Positions 26,684-40,660 of a stretch of DNA of 64,000 bases are shown here, one piece after another. Location: NCBI GenBank assembly GCA_902729315.2, contig LR746268.1:6617501-6681500 (forward strand), given 5' to 3'. The translations under genes and the position numbers were made by a program. Within the stretch, counting starts at the first letter, position 1, and each line of letters starts with the position of its first letter. Under the pieces are notes generated by a model. That model searched no databases. It was not told where the DNA came from and worked only from the letters and a program-made list of their open reading frames with translations. Source of the DNA: Spirodela intermedia (taxonomy: Eukaryota > Streptophyta > Magnoliopsida > Alismatales > Araceae).

Positions 26684-29600
26684 TCACCGCCCTGTCTTCG
26701 CCCGCTTCATTGCCGCCCCACTAAACGGAGAAGCGCTGGGGCTTCTATGAGGGCTGTCCTCCCTTAGAGTCCCATTCAGCAGGGCCAGCTCCCTCAATTG
26801 CTGCTTCTTGTAGTAGTCTAGGGACTCGTCCTGACAGCAAGAAAGCATGATATCCACCTTCAGTAATGTCGACGGCGGGCCGGGGGAGAGTGGGGGGAGG
26901 GGAGGACAGGGAGAGGACCAATGGCCATACCACGGGCTTCAATAGGTCTTCTAAGATGGATATCGCCTGATTCAATTGGGCATCGATCACTTCTGCCGGA
27001 AATTCAGCCTCGACTAGCACGTGCAGCGGCTCATTGAGATGTTCATAGCCGGGCTTCTCTCTCAATTGTTCTTCCTGAGTCAACAACAGAGATTTCGCAC
27101 ACAGCAACTGATCAATAACTCGACCTACAGCTAAAAGAAAGAGTTTTCTCCTGGGAGAAAAATTATTTTTATAATTAATTTGCGCATATCGCAGAAAGCT
27201 TCCATGATCATTTGGACGAGGGAAAATGGAAAAGAGAAAGAGAGAGCCAGTGACCTTCACAGAATCTTTTACTGAACCACGGCCACGTATATAGACTCTG
27301 CATTGCGTTGTAGCTTCGACCCTCTTCAGAGAATTGCCGCGTGGTCCTAGCAGCCTCCCGACAAAGTTGTACTGGAGCACCAAACTCAAGCATGGTTTAA
27401 CCATATGAAGAAGAAGAAGAAGAAGAAGAAGAAGAAGAAGAAGAAGAATCAAGATGTGCATGTAATATCAATTCACAAGATATTATTATACATACATTCG
27501 GAAACTTGTCGACTGGGACATCGAGTCTCACAACCTTTTTTACTACAGAAGTGGTAGGAAGGCTGGAATTTCCATGCCAGCCCATTGAAGAAGTCTGCAA
27601 GGCCCCCATTCTCTGAAAACCGCCATTATCCTAAAGAAGAAAAAAAGATTAATTACGCAGCATTTTGACTATACAGCCAAAGATGGCTTTTAGTCACAGA
27701 TAAGGTTTCGACCCAAACGTGTGAAAAAATATATATATATCTATTTTTCAAGGGGATGCTTGCACCTTCTGCGAAAAATTACGATCTTTGAGTGCCTAAA
27801 ATGATTGAGGATAATGATCACCATGAAAGACTTAGTTTTGTATTGATCAGTACCATTTCCTGGTGTGTTTCTCATTCAGATGTTTTCAATTTAGTTATCC
27901 TAGATCAGCCCACGAATGCGACAGAAGAACTGTTCGCATGGTAGGAATTTGCGCTAGAGCATCTATTTACCGAGCTTTAGCGCCAGAAAATTTTGTTAGC
28001 ATTTTAAAAAATGGGTTTTTTTTTTGGGGGGGGGGAGGGGGGGGGAGGATGTCGACATTTTTGTTTCTGGCAACTGATGGCTGTAGATCATCCGTCATCA
28101 CTCAGCGTTGATGAATATATCCCAGTCATAAAGATAAATGTCCCCTCCAATCCACACCTCTGAATACAAACATCTCGGTTGAAGGCAATCCCATCAGAAA
28201 AAATAAAAATAAAAAATCACACTGTCAGCGGAAAAGTCAGTTAAAATAAGATGACATGCATTATTTAATGCACAATCAGAGATAATACATCAGAAATCGT
28301 GTCAGAAAATCACTGGAAGTTATGATTACTATTGTTTTACCTCTGTTTGCATTCCAGACCAAACCTCCAAATCCATCGGTCCACCATTCGAATGATGACC
28401 CGAGAACCTTGATGGGCTTCCATGCTCAATTCTTTCCGGATCCAAACTTTGATTAGAAGCCAAACCAGATACCCGAAGAATCTCTGAAGTATTTCGCAAA
28501 ACAGAAAGTCATCAAAGAAATGCAAGAAATTTTATATAATTCTCCAAAAATCTGGCATCCCCTTTTCAAGTTAGAAAGAACAATTTTGAAATTAAGGTGA
28601 CGGAATCTGGTGAGAATTCAAGACGAAGGATTTTTTTTTAGAAAGGATGCATACTTTGGGAGATTCCAAATCTTCATTTGCATGTATCTGTTACAAGTTT
28701 TCTAACAAAAATGAAAATCACACTGGCTGCCCTACGGTTGGAGAGGGATCCGGAAATAAATATGATGTAGATCACTATCGGTAGCATATTATCTAAATTG
28801 TCATCTGATCTCTCTTATATGTTTTCTATGTCCGAAGTTTCAATTTGTCCAACTTTTTTCTGTGCAATGGGAACACAATAGGTCTATAAATAAGTAATTA
28901 GCCAGGTAAGTTCTCTGTTTCTTCGATGTATGCTGCACTGCTAATTTATCTGTTAATAAAATTGGCAGAAATATCCATTTTTTCCACAGAAAGCGAAAAA
29001 AGGAAAAATTTAAAGTGATTGCTTGAACTACGTCAGATATTCATCTCGAAACATGAGGAACACAAGAAAGATACCAGATTTTATGCGCAGTTCCTTGTAA
29101 GATCATAAGCATAGATCATGGGAACTGAGGGAATTTACAGGCAGACAGGTTCCAAATAATATAAGGTGAACCTCTGATTGTATAGCAGAAAAATGCCTCT
29201 TACTAAAGATGAACAATGATCATTGAGAGGGAAGAAAGGAGGATATGAGAAAAGAAGAGGACGATGACGCATCCATTCATCTGGGGACTGGTTGACACCA
29301 TAAGGGGACTGATCAAGTAGTTTAAATGGATCATTCCGGTTAGAACTGTTCGATGCGATTGATCGAAAACTGTTTTTTTTTTAGAAGAGACATTCTTGTC
29401 ATTTGCTACTTTTATTTGTACACCTGAGTCACAAAGATCCAATGATCAAAAGACTTATAATTAAATACGTATGATTCTCTTAATTCGACTCATGGGATAC
29501 GGTGAGCTGTGTTTTCTCCATCAACTCAACATAAGAAATTCTACCGGTCATAACACAGGAGAATACAGACAACAGACTCCATTTGTCAAAAGAAAATTCT

Positions 29601-31493
29601 TGGATTTGGTGTGAATATTTTACATTGAAGGATGTATTATTTCAATGGTGTCAAAAGTCCTTTTCAGATAAATAAAGCTAGAATCAACCATATAAAGAAA
29701 ACATTATTTCATTCCCATTCTGTTCAAGCAATAAAGGAATCTTTTGTACATCGACTAAAAACAAATGTCCGAGTACTGAGGAAGAACCAGAGAAGCTGCC
29801 TACCTAGATTCAAAAGCCTACTGCAAAATGGTAAAACTTGGATAAAAGGTGCCAATTTCTGCCTCTCAGCCAATAGTTCAGCCAAGTATCTGTCATGTGA
29901 GGCAGAACAATCTCATCAACTACCGATGTCTCATGAAAGGAAATTCCAGAACCATTTCTCAGAGAACAGCATGTCAATTAAACCATAAGCATGATCAGAT
30001 CATGAAAAATAAATATTTCTCAGTTTATACTGCATGATTAATATGTGTGGTGAAAAGTATGATTCTGTAGTTTTTCAAAAAATATTACGAAGGAAATATT
30101 AACCTCTAACCATGATTCAGCTATAAGACCATAAATAATGAGATATGGTGCAACACTCAAGAAAAGTTTCACAACCTCAATCTAATGTAAATCTTGATGA
30201 ACAAATATGTTCAAGGAAGCCCTCTTTTGAGCCTCAACTGATCTCAAATTCCTGGCATAAAATAGGGTAAAATAACTAAACCATTGGTAGATATTCAATA
30301 AATAATGATTTTATTTACAATGCACATGCTGCCGATCACAAACATCTGTGAAATGTGGGATCTCCCTAACAGATAAAAAACTGGATCGAAGGTAGCGTTA
30401 ACAAAGAATGTCTGAAATATGACCAAATAACCATTCAAAAATAAGGTCTCCAACAGTATCAGCAAGTCCAGCAGAAACAAAAAGAGAGTGGATAAATATC
30501 AAAAATATGACTTCTCCTCCCTCCACTCCCACTGACTCATGTCACGCTGCTTCTTTTCTAACCATAAAGGCCATCTTGTGAGACACCATAAGCATATATA
30601 GTACAGCAGAGAACGCCAAAAAGAAAAAAAAAACATTAACTAAGACTGATTTGTAACAGAGATGTGAAGATGGATCCTATTGAAATCCACAACAGATAGA
30701 AAAAGGTAGTCGTGAAGGAACAACGTTTGTAAAATCAACTAGTGAAAGGTGAAACACAATGAATGTCGAGCATCAATCCAAGAAAAGAATCATCCATTCC
30801 ACACTATTCCTGTTGGCCAGTCAGTATGGAGATAAATCTCTCTAGCCCAATTTCCGGGCATGAGAAAAATCTTCACATGATCGTCTGACACTGAATTGGA
30901 GAAAAGGTTCACAAGAATGGTTAGCAAACGGACCCATAAGCACTTCTTCTTCCTCTGAACTGCTACACAAAAAAGGAAAGGCTTACTGGAGTAGCCCAAG
31001 ATCTCAATTCGTCGCTTATTTTCTACCCTTAATTGCTTCCATTTTAGGGGTTTAGAAGACCATGGATGGAGTAGATGGTGTCCAGGGACCGATCAAGAAG
31101 AGGGTCTGAAGAATATCGCCGCAGTCCATGTGTTCCAACGGTAGTCTGAGCAGAAAATGTTCACGGAGAGACGTCCCCCCTAACTTCAACGAATCAGGAG
31201 GACCACAAATATAATGAATGGAAATGGCAAAATAATGAATAGCTGCTAAGTCACAATGCCGACATCGAGAATCGCGCACATAATTCGAGGAAAAGTGCGC
31301 AGAATCTCTGAACATAATTGAGATCCCGCAAAAATCGTAGCGAAATCAGTGTAAGAAAAGCAACAAGTGTGAACATGACAAACCTTTCTCTCTCTAAGGA
31401 GGCGGATAAAGGCCTCAGAGAATTGTGCGGCGATGAATGGATTCCGGACGGGGAGTACTGAAAGTAAGAAGCAGAGGGGATCCTCTCATCCAT
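26684..31493 (-). CDS. STAR/QUAKING-family KH-domain RNA-binding protein (SPIN1/At1g09660 type)
   Basis: Exons 31384-31493, 29804-29889, 28341-28483, 27496-27630, 27255-27371, 26931-27074 and 26684-26830 join to 882 nt, 293 residues. The N-terminus is [20 protein letters not shown], followed by a QUA1-like dimerisation segment ([31 protein letters not shown]). The KH domain begins [20 protein letters not shown] with the RNA-binding GPRG loop at 167-170, then [30 protein letters not shown] and a QUA2-like tail ([19 protein letters not shown]) ending MKRAKTGR. Relatives bind RNA and in rice (SPIN1) repress flowering. Function here is by family. The usual LLNQEI reads LLNLEI. Confidence 0.93.
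27407..27448. repeat. (GAA)14 tract in intron 4 of the KH-protein gene
   Basis: On the transcribed sense strand this is (TTC)n, a pure pyrimidine tract lying 36 nt upstream of the acceptor of the KH exon (exon start 27371). Confidence 0.95.
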
Positions 31494-33025
31494 AACCCGA
31501 TTTCCCAACTCCTCCCGCCAACTGCGAAGAGAGAATTGGGCAAAGAAATCCGGGGGGTCAAGGAATCGGAACAAGGGAAGATCTTCGGCCCAGACAATCC
31601 TCTTGAGGATCTACACTCGCCTCGGGTCGAGCGTCCTGTTGCTCTCTCTTACAGCCAATTAGTAGAACCCGGTGTGTGTTTATATGGGGGGGGAGGGGGG
31701 GAGAGAGAGAGAGAGGGGACTTCGGATTCCGAATTGTGTGCACTTGCAACTAATGATTAAATCGCATCCCCATTTTAATCTCGCGTCTGGTATGGAAACT
31801 TGGAATCCTGAGAAAGGCGTTCCGGGGGTTGGTGGACCCCCGTCTTCTCCCCTCCTCCCCGCCGCCCCCACGGGCGTCGATCTCGCCCATCTGCGTCCAT
31901 GGGTATCGTCCGACACAAAACGCCGAGCCGAGGAGCCCCTGGCCTACCTCCGAGAAAGGTCAAACTGGGTTACCGCGCGGAGTGTCGGTCCTTCTCGGAG
32001 TTTCAGATTCTTCTCGCCGGTGAAAAAGGCCCCAGCTCCGAGCACCCCGGCAAAAGCCCGATCTTTGGATGCCGGCGAAAAGAAGGGTTTTTTTATACTT
32101 TTCCTTGGGAATTCAATTTAAAATTTTCAGAACAGCAAATAATATTTTTATTTTTTAAAAAAATGAGGGTAGGAAAATGCTTGAAATGATAATCATCGTA
32201 ACTTGCCGTCAAATTGTAAGTCGTATGACGTCATAATTCAGCTGAACGGTGGGACACCGAAGCTACTAAATAAAAAAATCCCAATTGACCTAGCAGATGA
32301 TCACGTGGCACAATGTGGTCGGCGGATTTAAGTTTTCTCTCACCACATCACGACAAGGAGCTGATCCAATTTTTCAGCTGATCTAGTTTCTGGCATGTAC
32401 CCTTCGCATAGCTGCTAATTTCTCAGTTGTATGATTTTCTGGAGAGAGAAATAGAGAAAATCGTAGTCACTCAAATAAATATTATCAACGAAGAGATCTA
32501 CCTAATTATTTGCTAATTATTTTGGATGGAAAATAGTATGATTTCAGTTCTTCGCAAGGATCAAAATGTACGGTCATCTATCATCAGGCCTGAAAAGAAA
32601 AAAAATCACTCTAATAGAGAAAAAAAGTAAATTAAGAAACAGATTACCACAACGAAATTAGGCAATGAGTGAAGTGGATCACGAGCAAAAAAGGGTTTTT
32701 AATCCCATTAATGAGAAAAATATAATCTCGAAATTACTAACTTCGATATTGACTTCGTGCACGACTTGATCAGATCGGTAAATTCTCCAGGCAATTGCAA
32801 TGGGGTTGCGTCACTCGGACCATCTAGGCCAATAATTCACCGCCAGCAATGGTCGCCTCTCTCTCTCTCTCTATCTCTCTCGCTCTGTAGAACGAGCAGA
32901 TGGAAGGCACGGCTGTCGTCGAGAGGAGGGGCGTATCAGATAGCTCGTGTTGAGAGAAGGATAACGTCGCCGGAGAGAGGGAAGCATCCAGTCCGCGGTA
33001 AGAAAAATTTACAGAGGCATGGAAA
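31494..33025. other. Spacer between KH-protein gene and LHCB5
   Basis: Left part is the KH gene upstream region with a short G/GA-rich tract (31684-31719). Right part is AT-rich and contains the LHCB5 3' flank and a short CT tract near 32856-32881. No gene recognised. Confidence 0.55.
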
Positions 33026-34254
<1,229 letters not shown>

Positions 34255-34429
34255 GTGTCCCTCCGACTCTCGCCGGAAACACCCGCCGCCGCGCCGGAGA
34301 ACAGAGAGGAGGAGGGGGGGAGCAGGATTTGCAGGAGCGAGGTGGCGGTGGGAGGAGGCAGCGGCGGCGAGAGGGGCCTAAATGCAGGATCCCGTGGATG
34401 TGGTGGCGACATGGGAAGGCCGACCTGGA

Positions 34430-34600
34430 GTACCCTCATTGGTGGGGAGTCGCGTTGTAATCTGGAGCCGGATTTGGTTCCTGATGACTTGGCAGATTAC
34501 GGTCATGACGTGGCACAACCACGACCTCCAAACTCGTGGGTTCAGATATCTCGCTCGGGCATTCCGTGGTAGCCACGTACCCTCACCCGCCCACCACTGG
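34430..34600 (-). promoter_or_regulatory. Candidate LHCB5 promoter elements
   Basis: Upstream of the ATG (34254) there is an inverted CCAAT (ATTGG at 34438) and two ACGT-core sites, ACGTGGC (34508-34514) and CCACGTAC (34573-34580), as in light- or ABA-responsive bZIP/bHLH sites. No convincing TATA box seen. Motif-level evidence only. Confidence 0.35.
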
Positions 34601-34680
34601 GTGTCGGCTAATCCAGTGACGCCATTTTTCCATGTTCTCAGTAATTCCCCTAATAGATCCAATATTTTAAAAATATTCGC

Positions 34681-34950
34681 CGAAATTATCGAATAAAATC
34701 ATAAATAATATGGAACTAAAGACCTTGGTTCTACAAAGAACGCCCTTACCTAATCATAGAAATTGAGGCATATTTACCACAATAAATAACATGCATTTAT
34801 TTATATATATATTAAAAGCATTACCCGAAATTATCAAATAAATGATAAATAATTCGGAACTAAGAATCAAGACCTTCCTTCTACCTAGAACGTCCTTACC
34901 GAATCATAGAAATTGAGGCATATTTATCACAGAAAATAACATGCATTTAC
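34681..34950. repeat. Diverged tandem duplication, about 145-150-bp unit
   Basis: Copy 1 starts CGAAATTATCGAATAAA (34681), copy 2 CGAAATTATCAAATAAA (34826). Both contain GGAACTAA, AGAACG.CCTTACC and ATAGAAATTGAGGCATATTT, and both end AATAACATGCATTTA before an AT or CA/TA microsatellite. Confidence 0.85.
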
Positions 34951-34998
34951 ACACACACACACATATATATATATCTATATATATATATATATATATCC
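34951..34998. repeat. (CA)n-(TA)n microsatellite
   Basis: CA units run into TATATATATC and further TA units at the right end of the tandem duplication. Confidence 0.9.
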
Positions 34999-35051
34999 AT
35001 TCGTGAAATAAGCACAAATTGCCAAGCCATAGGGGTGAAGCTGTGGCTCAC

Positions 35052-36703
35052 TCACTTCGCCCTCCACTCTTCAATGCTCATGGAAACAGCCTTCGCTACA
35101 CTCTTGGAATTCTCCACAAGGTCATCAAGCACAGAGAAGATCCGGTCCCTGGGAGCGCAGAAAATAACCAGAAAATAGAAAACAAAAAGCCACATTTCAG
35201 TTTGCGAAATTCTGGGGAAATAAATAATCCAAAAAATAATTAATTCCTGGAAAACAAGTAGAGGGAAGGAGAGAGAAAGAGAGAGAGAGAGAGAGAGCAG
35301 ATGACTATTTTTTAGGCCATTTTTTTCATTTCTAAAAGGTGGTTGCTTTAGAACCAGCCCCATCTTCCAGAATGGAGAAAGATATCAAAGATCTAATACT
35401 TCTTGAATTTCTTCATCTTAATCTTGTATGAAATGTCCCTGAGAATGCAGCAGCACTTGTGGACTGGGGAAAGGGAAGCCAGTTCATACGATCAGATGGA
35501 CTCCACTGGGGTACCTGAACAAGCATCATCTGCTGAGGAAAGACGGTGAGGTGAGGAAATAATAGAAAAAGGCTTCTGGTTTTCATAACAGCAAGAGCTG
35601 TAACGAAAATCCTGAATCCATCGAGTTCTAAAGTGGATCATGGAGGGACATTCGATGTCACCGTTCAAATCGTTCTCAGGAAGCATATCTTCCAGCCCAT
35701 TACTGAAATCCTCTTTTGACTCATGAAGTCAACCTGGTTCATGATCTTTCCTATGCACACATTGCTAGGACGTAATCTTCTACATACTTGATACTTAATA
35801 TGATCTTCACTTTTGAATTGATAGGAAATCGACTGTTTGCAAGGTATGAAACAAAAGCATTTTTCCAATTCATGGGCTCAGTTGAAAAACTGTGAAAAAA
35901 AAAGCTGCTTGAATCCTTCTCCGCTTCAATTATTCTATGCAAATGCTTGAAATGATCTTCTCAGAATAGCAGTCGATTGTTTATCTGCAAAATATGTTCC
36001 TTCTCCGTCCTTTTCTTACGAAATTATGCCACCAATAATCTGTATTTCAAAACGAACATTCAAATCTCGGATCTAAGGAATCAGGTAGGGGAAAACAGGG
36101 CTGCAGCCGCGGCCTGATATCGAAAATTTCAATCGATCCATATCCCCAAGCTCATGCACATTGTCTATGAAGTCGAAGATTGAGGTATCGTGATGTACTC
36201 ACTGAGAAGATCGATCCCCAATAACGTACCCTACATTGGAAAATCTCTGGTTCCCATCCGTCGCGACGCCTTTCCCCAGGCCATAGCCGAATCCCAGACC
36301 GACACCGCAACCCGCGCCGGCGCCAAACCCGAACTTCAAGCCAGGGAATCCCAGCCCAACTCCAGCACCTTTCATCATAAACCACAAGAATTCAGCAATA
36401 ATTAGGCCAAAGCGTACCAGTGCCCCGGCGCAACCCTAAACTAAAACCGCATAGTATAAGAGTTCTTGAGAAGGAAAGAAGAGGGGGTCGGCCGATGGAG
36501 GAAGAGGAAGGGGATCAAAGGGTTATTCTAGTCAGCTGACCTCCGAACAGGCCCACGCCGAAACCGACGCCGCAGCCGGCGCCGAAGCCGACGCCGGGGC
36601 CGAGCTTGCCGAGGTCCCCAGTCTTCAAGACGGGAAGCTTCCAGAACGGGCCGCTCTCTCTGCTCCCTCCATCCTCATCCCCTGGATCCCCGCCCCTCAC
36701 CAT
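35052..36703 (-). CDS. Glycine-rich TGD5-like protein
   Basis: Exons 36541-36703, 36230-36368 and 35052-35148 join to 399 nt, 132 residues. The centre is an alternating Gly/hydrophobic region (GPGVGFGAGCGVGFGVGLFG, FGFGAGAGCGVGLGFGYGLG) likely to sit in a membrane, then QRFSNVGDRIFSVLDDLVEN and a short Lys/Glu tail ending EEWRAK. This layout fits TGD5, a small glycine-rich chloroplast-envelope protein needed for lipid transfer from ER to plastid. I give the family from memory, so it should be checked. The ATG at 36703 is preferred; an in-frame ATG at 36889 lies among promoter motifs and would add a low-complexity acidic stretch. Intron 2 is 1.08 kb. Confidence 0.7.
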
Positions 36704-36863
36704 CTCTTCCTCTTCCTCTTCCTCCGCAGTCCTCTCTTCTCTGGGTGATGCCCACCGAGGACGGACGGAAGGAGCACGACAGGAAGTCCTCCCTGAGATG
36801 GCAGTACGCGGCCTTTTCAAATGGTGGAAGAAGACGACGTCCAGTTGACGACGATGCTTATAA

Positions 36864-37082
36864 TTGGGCCTAGATCGGATTAGGCCCATTTTTGGGTTCT
36901 TTGTCGCGAGACCAACAGGTCCAGCCCAACAGGTTCTGAACTTCAGGCCAGGCTGGGGCCCATAAGCCCCCCCCTCAACCTAAAATGACAGCATAGATGG
37001 CCCATATCCACCCACTTTGCTACGGATGCTGACGGGTATGCGTGCGTGGCTTCCATTTGGAAAAAAAAAGGGCTATGGGCCA
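36864..37082 (-). promoter_or_regulatory. Cluster of site II (TGGGCC/GGCCCA) elements upstream of the TGD5-like gene
   Basis: Repeated GGCCCA/TGGGCC motifs at about 36865, 36883, 36947, 36991 and 37075. Site II elements bind TCP factors and are common in promoters of housekeeping and organelle genes. Confidence 0.5.
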
Positions 37083-37183
37083 AACCCTAGTCTACGACTT
37101 AGAGCTGGGAGTTGGCACATAACATGGGCTATCCCTGCTGTAAAAATGTGTAAGGGATATGATGTGGCTCTAATAAGTAGAAG

Positions 37184-37206
37184 GAGGAGGAGGAGGAGGA
37201 GGAGGT
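37184..37206. repeat. (AGG)n microsatellite
   Basis: About seven AGG units, followed by GTGATGGTGGT, at the left edge of the AT-rich island. Confidence 0.9.
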
Positions 37207-37239
37207 GATGGTGGTAGAAGTGGTGGCTGCGGATTATCC

Positions 37240-40200
37240 CCCTTTTTTTTCATTCTTTTCTCTAGAGATGTGTCTATTGAGCATTTGATTCCCCTAGAAA
37301 ACTTATCTCCATTTTCTGGGTATGGAACTCGTCTCACATTGCAAGCATATCATCCCCATGTGAGAGGTATATGTTCTTGGGCTCTACACCCTTGGATAGA
37401 CATAACCCATTAGTCATGATTGCATAGTTATGGTGTGGAACAAGTCTCACACCTTGCAAATAGATAGTAACATATCATCGAGCTATGCAGCTTCTACATG
37501 TTTTCTCTCTACTATGCTCAAAACACAGACTATGACCATTGGTTCGTTCTAAAACCAGAGTTGTAGCTTGTAATTTTTGATCTAGTCAACATTATTTTCT
37601 GCTCCTTGATCTATATATATAATGATTTTTATTTGGGTTATGTTTGAAGCGAATTTCATACACCCGATCTTCATAGGTAAGAGCTATAGGTTTTCCTTTT
37701 CTTTTTCTTATTTTCTTATACATTTTCTTGGTTTGATGGGCCACATATTTACATGTAGATTTATATGTTTTAAAACCTTTCTTTCACATTAGATTTTCTC
37801 CTTTATTTCACTCAAATGCCATTTGACTAATCATTGATCAAGAATTTGTCATATTTGGGAAGATAAAATCTTATACTTGTAATATGATTATTGAGTGATA
37901 GAACTTGCTTCAATTTAGACAACTTACCATACAGTTTATGAAAAATGTGAAATCCAAATCTTATTTTGAGCCCATATATAAAACCCCCCTTCAATGATTT
38001 AGTAAAATTGGCACTTGATCCTCACATCTAGAATCCTTAATATTTCCATGAGGAGACTCATCCAATTTATGCAACCTTTGATTAGTGAATTTATCAATTG
38101 CTTCCAGCTTCACTTGATTTTCGGCTTAGTATCATGCATTCTTGATATATCACTTTCTTTTTCTCTTTCTAGACTAAGAGGTAGTAGGACTACTCACTGC
38201 AAGGTTTTCAAGATCCTTTGATCCCTAATGCCGCAACTAGAATCGAGAATAAGAACATGCATAGTTGTTGTGATAAAAATTGCAAGGATGACAGTTGAAA
38301 GAATGTATCATAAGGAATTCTAGTTATATTAGTTAATAAAATCTTCATAATAATGATTATCATAATGAAGATAAGAGGAAGGAATCTATTCTCAAAATAT
38401 CTAGAAATTTCCTAAAATAGTAATGTAGTTAGAGAAGGGATAGAGAGGGAGAGTACCAACCAATCTTTTCAAGCATTTTTTTTGCACGATGGTAAGTGTT
38501 TAAAATAACTTAAATCATAATTTGTTTAATTTCCAAGCGCTTAGTTATCACTTCTCTGGAGACTATTAAATTCCATCTTTCAAAATGATCACATACTCCT
38601 TGATTATTTTCTTCCTTTTCTATTGATTGGAAGACAAGAGCCTAATTAAGGAGCAATGGTATAGGAAACTGAAAAACTCTCTCCCTTTGAATTGATATTG
38701 TCTTTTAGATTAAACTCAAGAAAATTATATTATAGAATGGGAGGAGGCTTCTTAATAGGTTTTCTTCATATGATTGGCATAGTGTATTTTGGATCAGTTC
38801 TAATCATATAGTGAACTGATCATAATGATATACATAGTAGACAAGCAAATTTAAAGCTTGTCAATTAAAACTTCTAATCATATCTGAAAATTGAAAATTT
38901 AAAATTTTTAAAAACTAAAATATTCAATCTATAATTGACAAGCCATCCAAAAATGGAAGCTAAATAAGTTGATTAAATATTTTAGACTTTTTCATCAATG
39001 AAAGTAAGATTCCAACATAATTCTCATTGTATGTAAACTATAATTTATTTTCTCTATGTTCCTTTTCTTCTTGACATGATAATTTACTGACTACATTGTA
39101 TGTAAGGTAGAATGATCGCTTTTGATTATTGACCAGTGATAGAGGATCAACTCATTCTACTTGTGATTGCCTTCAAGGCCTTACATTTTTTTACTTGAGT
39201 TCACATAGGTGTGGTCCCTAAGTCCATCAAAATAAAAGAAACTATTCATTAATATGCTTTAATAGTTCTTCTTGAAATTGTGTGAATGATGGTGTAATGT
39301 TATCATAGGTTACTAAATTGTTTTACATTGAAAGTATGAAATTCTTATGTAGATTTATATTTTGGAGTGATTGACAAGTTAATCATTGTATAATAAATCA
39401 CGTAAATTTAAATATTTATATAAGTATAAATATTAATTTTAGATATCTTGAAGTATTATTGAATAAAGATATAAATTATAATTCAATAAAAGTTCTAAGT
39501 TTTAAGTTAATTATAGAGATATATAATATCATGTGATATTTTAGAAATTTTTTTAAAAAATAATTTTTGTGATTGTTAGACTAAATGATGAATATAAAAT
39601 ATATTTAAAGTTTTTAAAAAAGAAAAATAATGATGTGGATGTCATGATAACGTCAACACCCAATGAATACAAATTGAAAGAAAATAGAGTTCTATTTGAC
39701 GATTCTTATGTAAATAATTATAAATAATTTAATTAGTCAAATTAATATATGTAAAAACTAAAAAAACTATAATTAAATTAAAAAAACTTTAGAAACTTGA
39801 AATTGCACATAATATTACCAAATAAAGTAAAAATTAAGTTGAAAGTAGAAAAGACAAAGTTCTAGCCTTGTAACAATGATCATTAGAATTTTATGTGTTT
39901 GTAAAAATTATCAAATGATATCCACAACTTCAAAGACTCTTGTTGGACATGAATGACTTGAGCATTCATCGGATCTTCTTTCAAAGTTCAAAAAATAATA
40001 ATAAAATTTAAATTAGTTAAAAATGATAAAACAAAGTTCTAATGTCGTGACAGTGATGTGTTAGAATCATGGTCATTTAGGATGATTGTCATGTGATGTC
40101 CATAGCTTCAAATGCTCTCATTAGGCAAGAACAACATTGACAATCTCTAAATATTCTTGTGAAGTCTAGAAATTGATGAGGTGGGTCGATGAATTGTCTC

Positions 40201-40660
40201 AAATAACTATCATCTAGTAGAGTGAAAAAATGACTTCATGAATCTTTGACAACTGTCATCTAATATAGACAAGTTAGATGAAAGTGTGGTGCATATTAAG
40301 AAGCTTTATCCTCATATCTACATAATAAGAGGAGCTTCTTTATTGTATTTAGTATGTTTTCAAGAGGTGGTGACTAGTCTCCTAATAGATCGTCTCTTTC
40401 TGATGACAACTTATTTTTTAATTAATTAGAGATGATTTACTTGATAAACTCGTGATTCTTTTATCTAGAATCATTTGACAATTTTAGTAACGATACTCTA
40501 CGAATCATAAGATTCTTTTATTTAATGAGATTCGAACGTTTATCGGTCACCTACTTACATGAGAAAGTGAAATCAATATATGAATACTCTTATAACATGA
40601 TGTTATAAGGGTATCTCGTTCTGATAAATAGTCTTACATCAGTTTAGTCCCTCTCTCGCA
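37240..40660. other. AT-rich gene-free island
   Basis: About 3.4 kb of strongly AT-rich sequence without a convincing coding region on either strand, between GC-richer genic DNA. It contains a degenerate direct repeat near the left end (37321-37354 versus 37433-37479, sharing GGAAC..GTCTCACA and CATATCATC) and a tandem duplication near the right end (39841-40160). It may be a decayed mobile element, but I could not find paired terminal repeats or target duplications. Confidence 0.5.
39841..40160. repeat. Diverged tandem duplication, about 178-bp unit
   Basis: Copy A (39841-40017) and copy B (40018-40160) share ACAAAGTTCTA, TTAGAAT, GATATCCACAACTTCAAA versus GATGTCCATAGCTTCAAA, and flanking blocks at constant offset 177-178. 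A weaker start of a third copy may lie near 39671. Confidence 0.75.

Noticed and set aside
37240-40660. LTR retrotransposon covering the AT-rich island
   Set aside because: No paired long terminal repeats, primer-binding site, polyprotein remnant or target duplication could be identified by eye.
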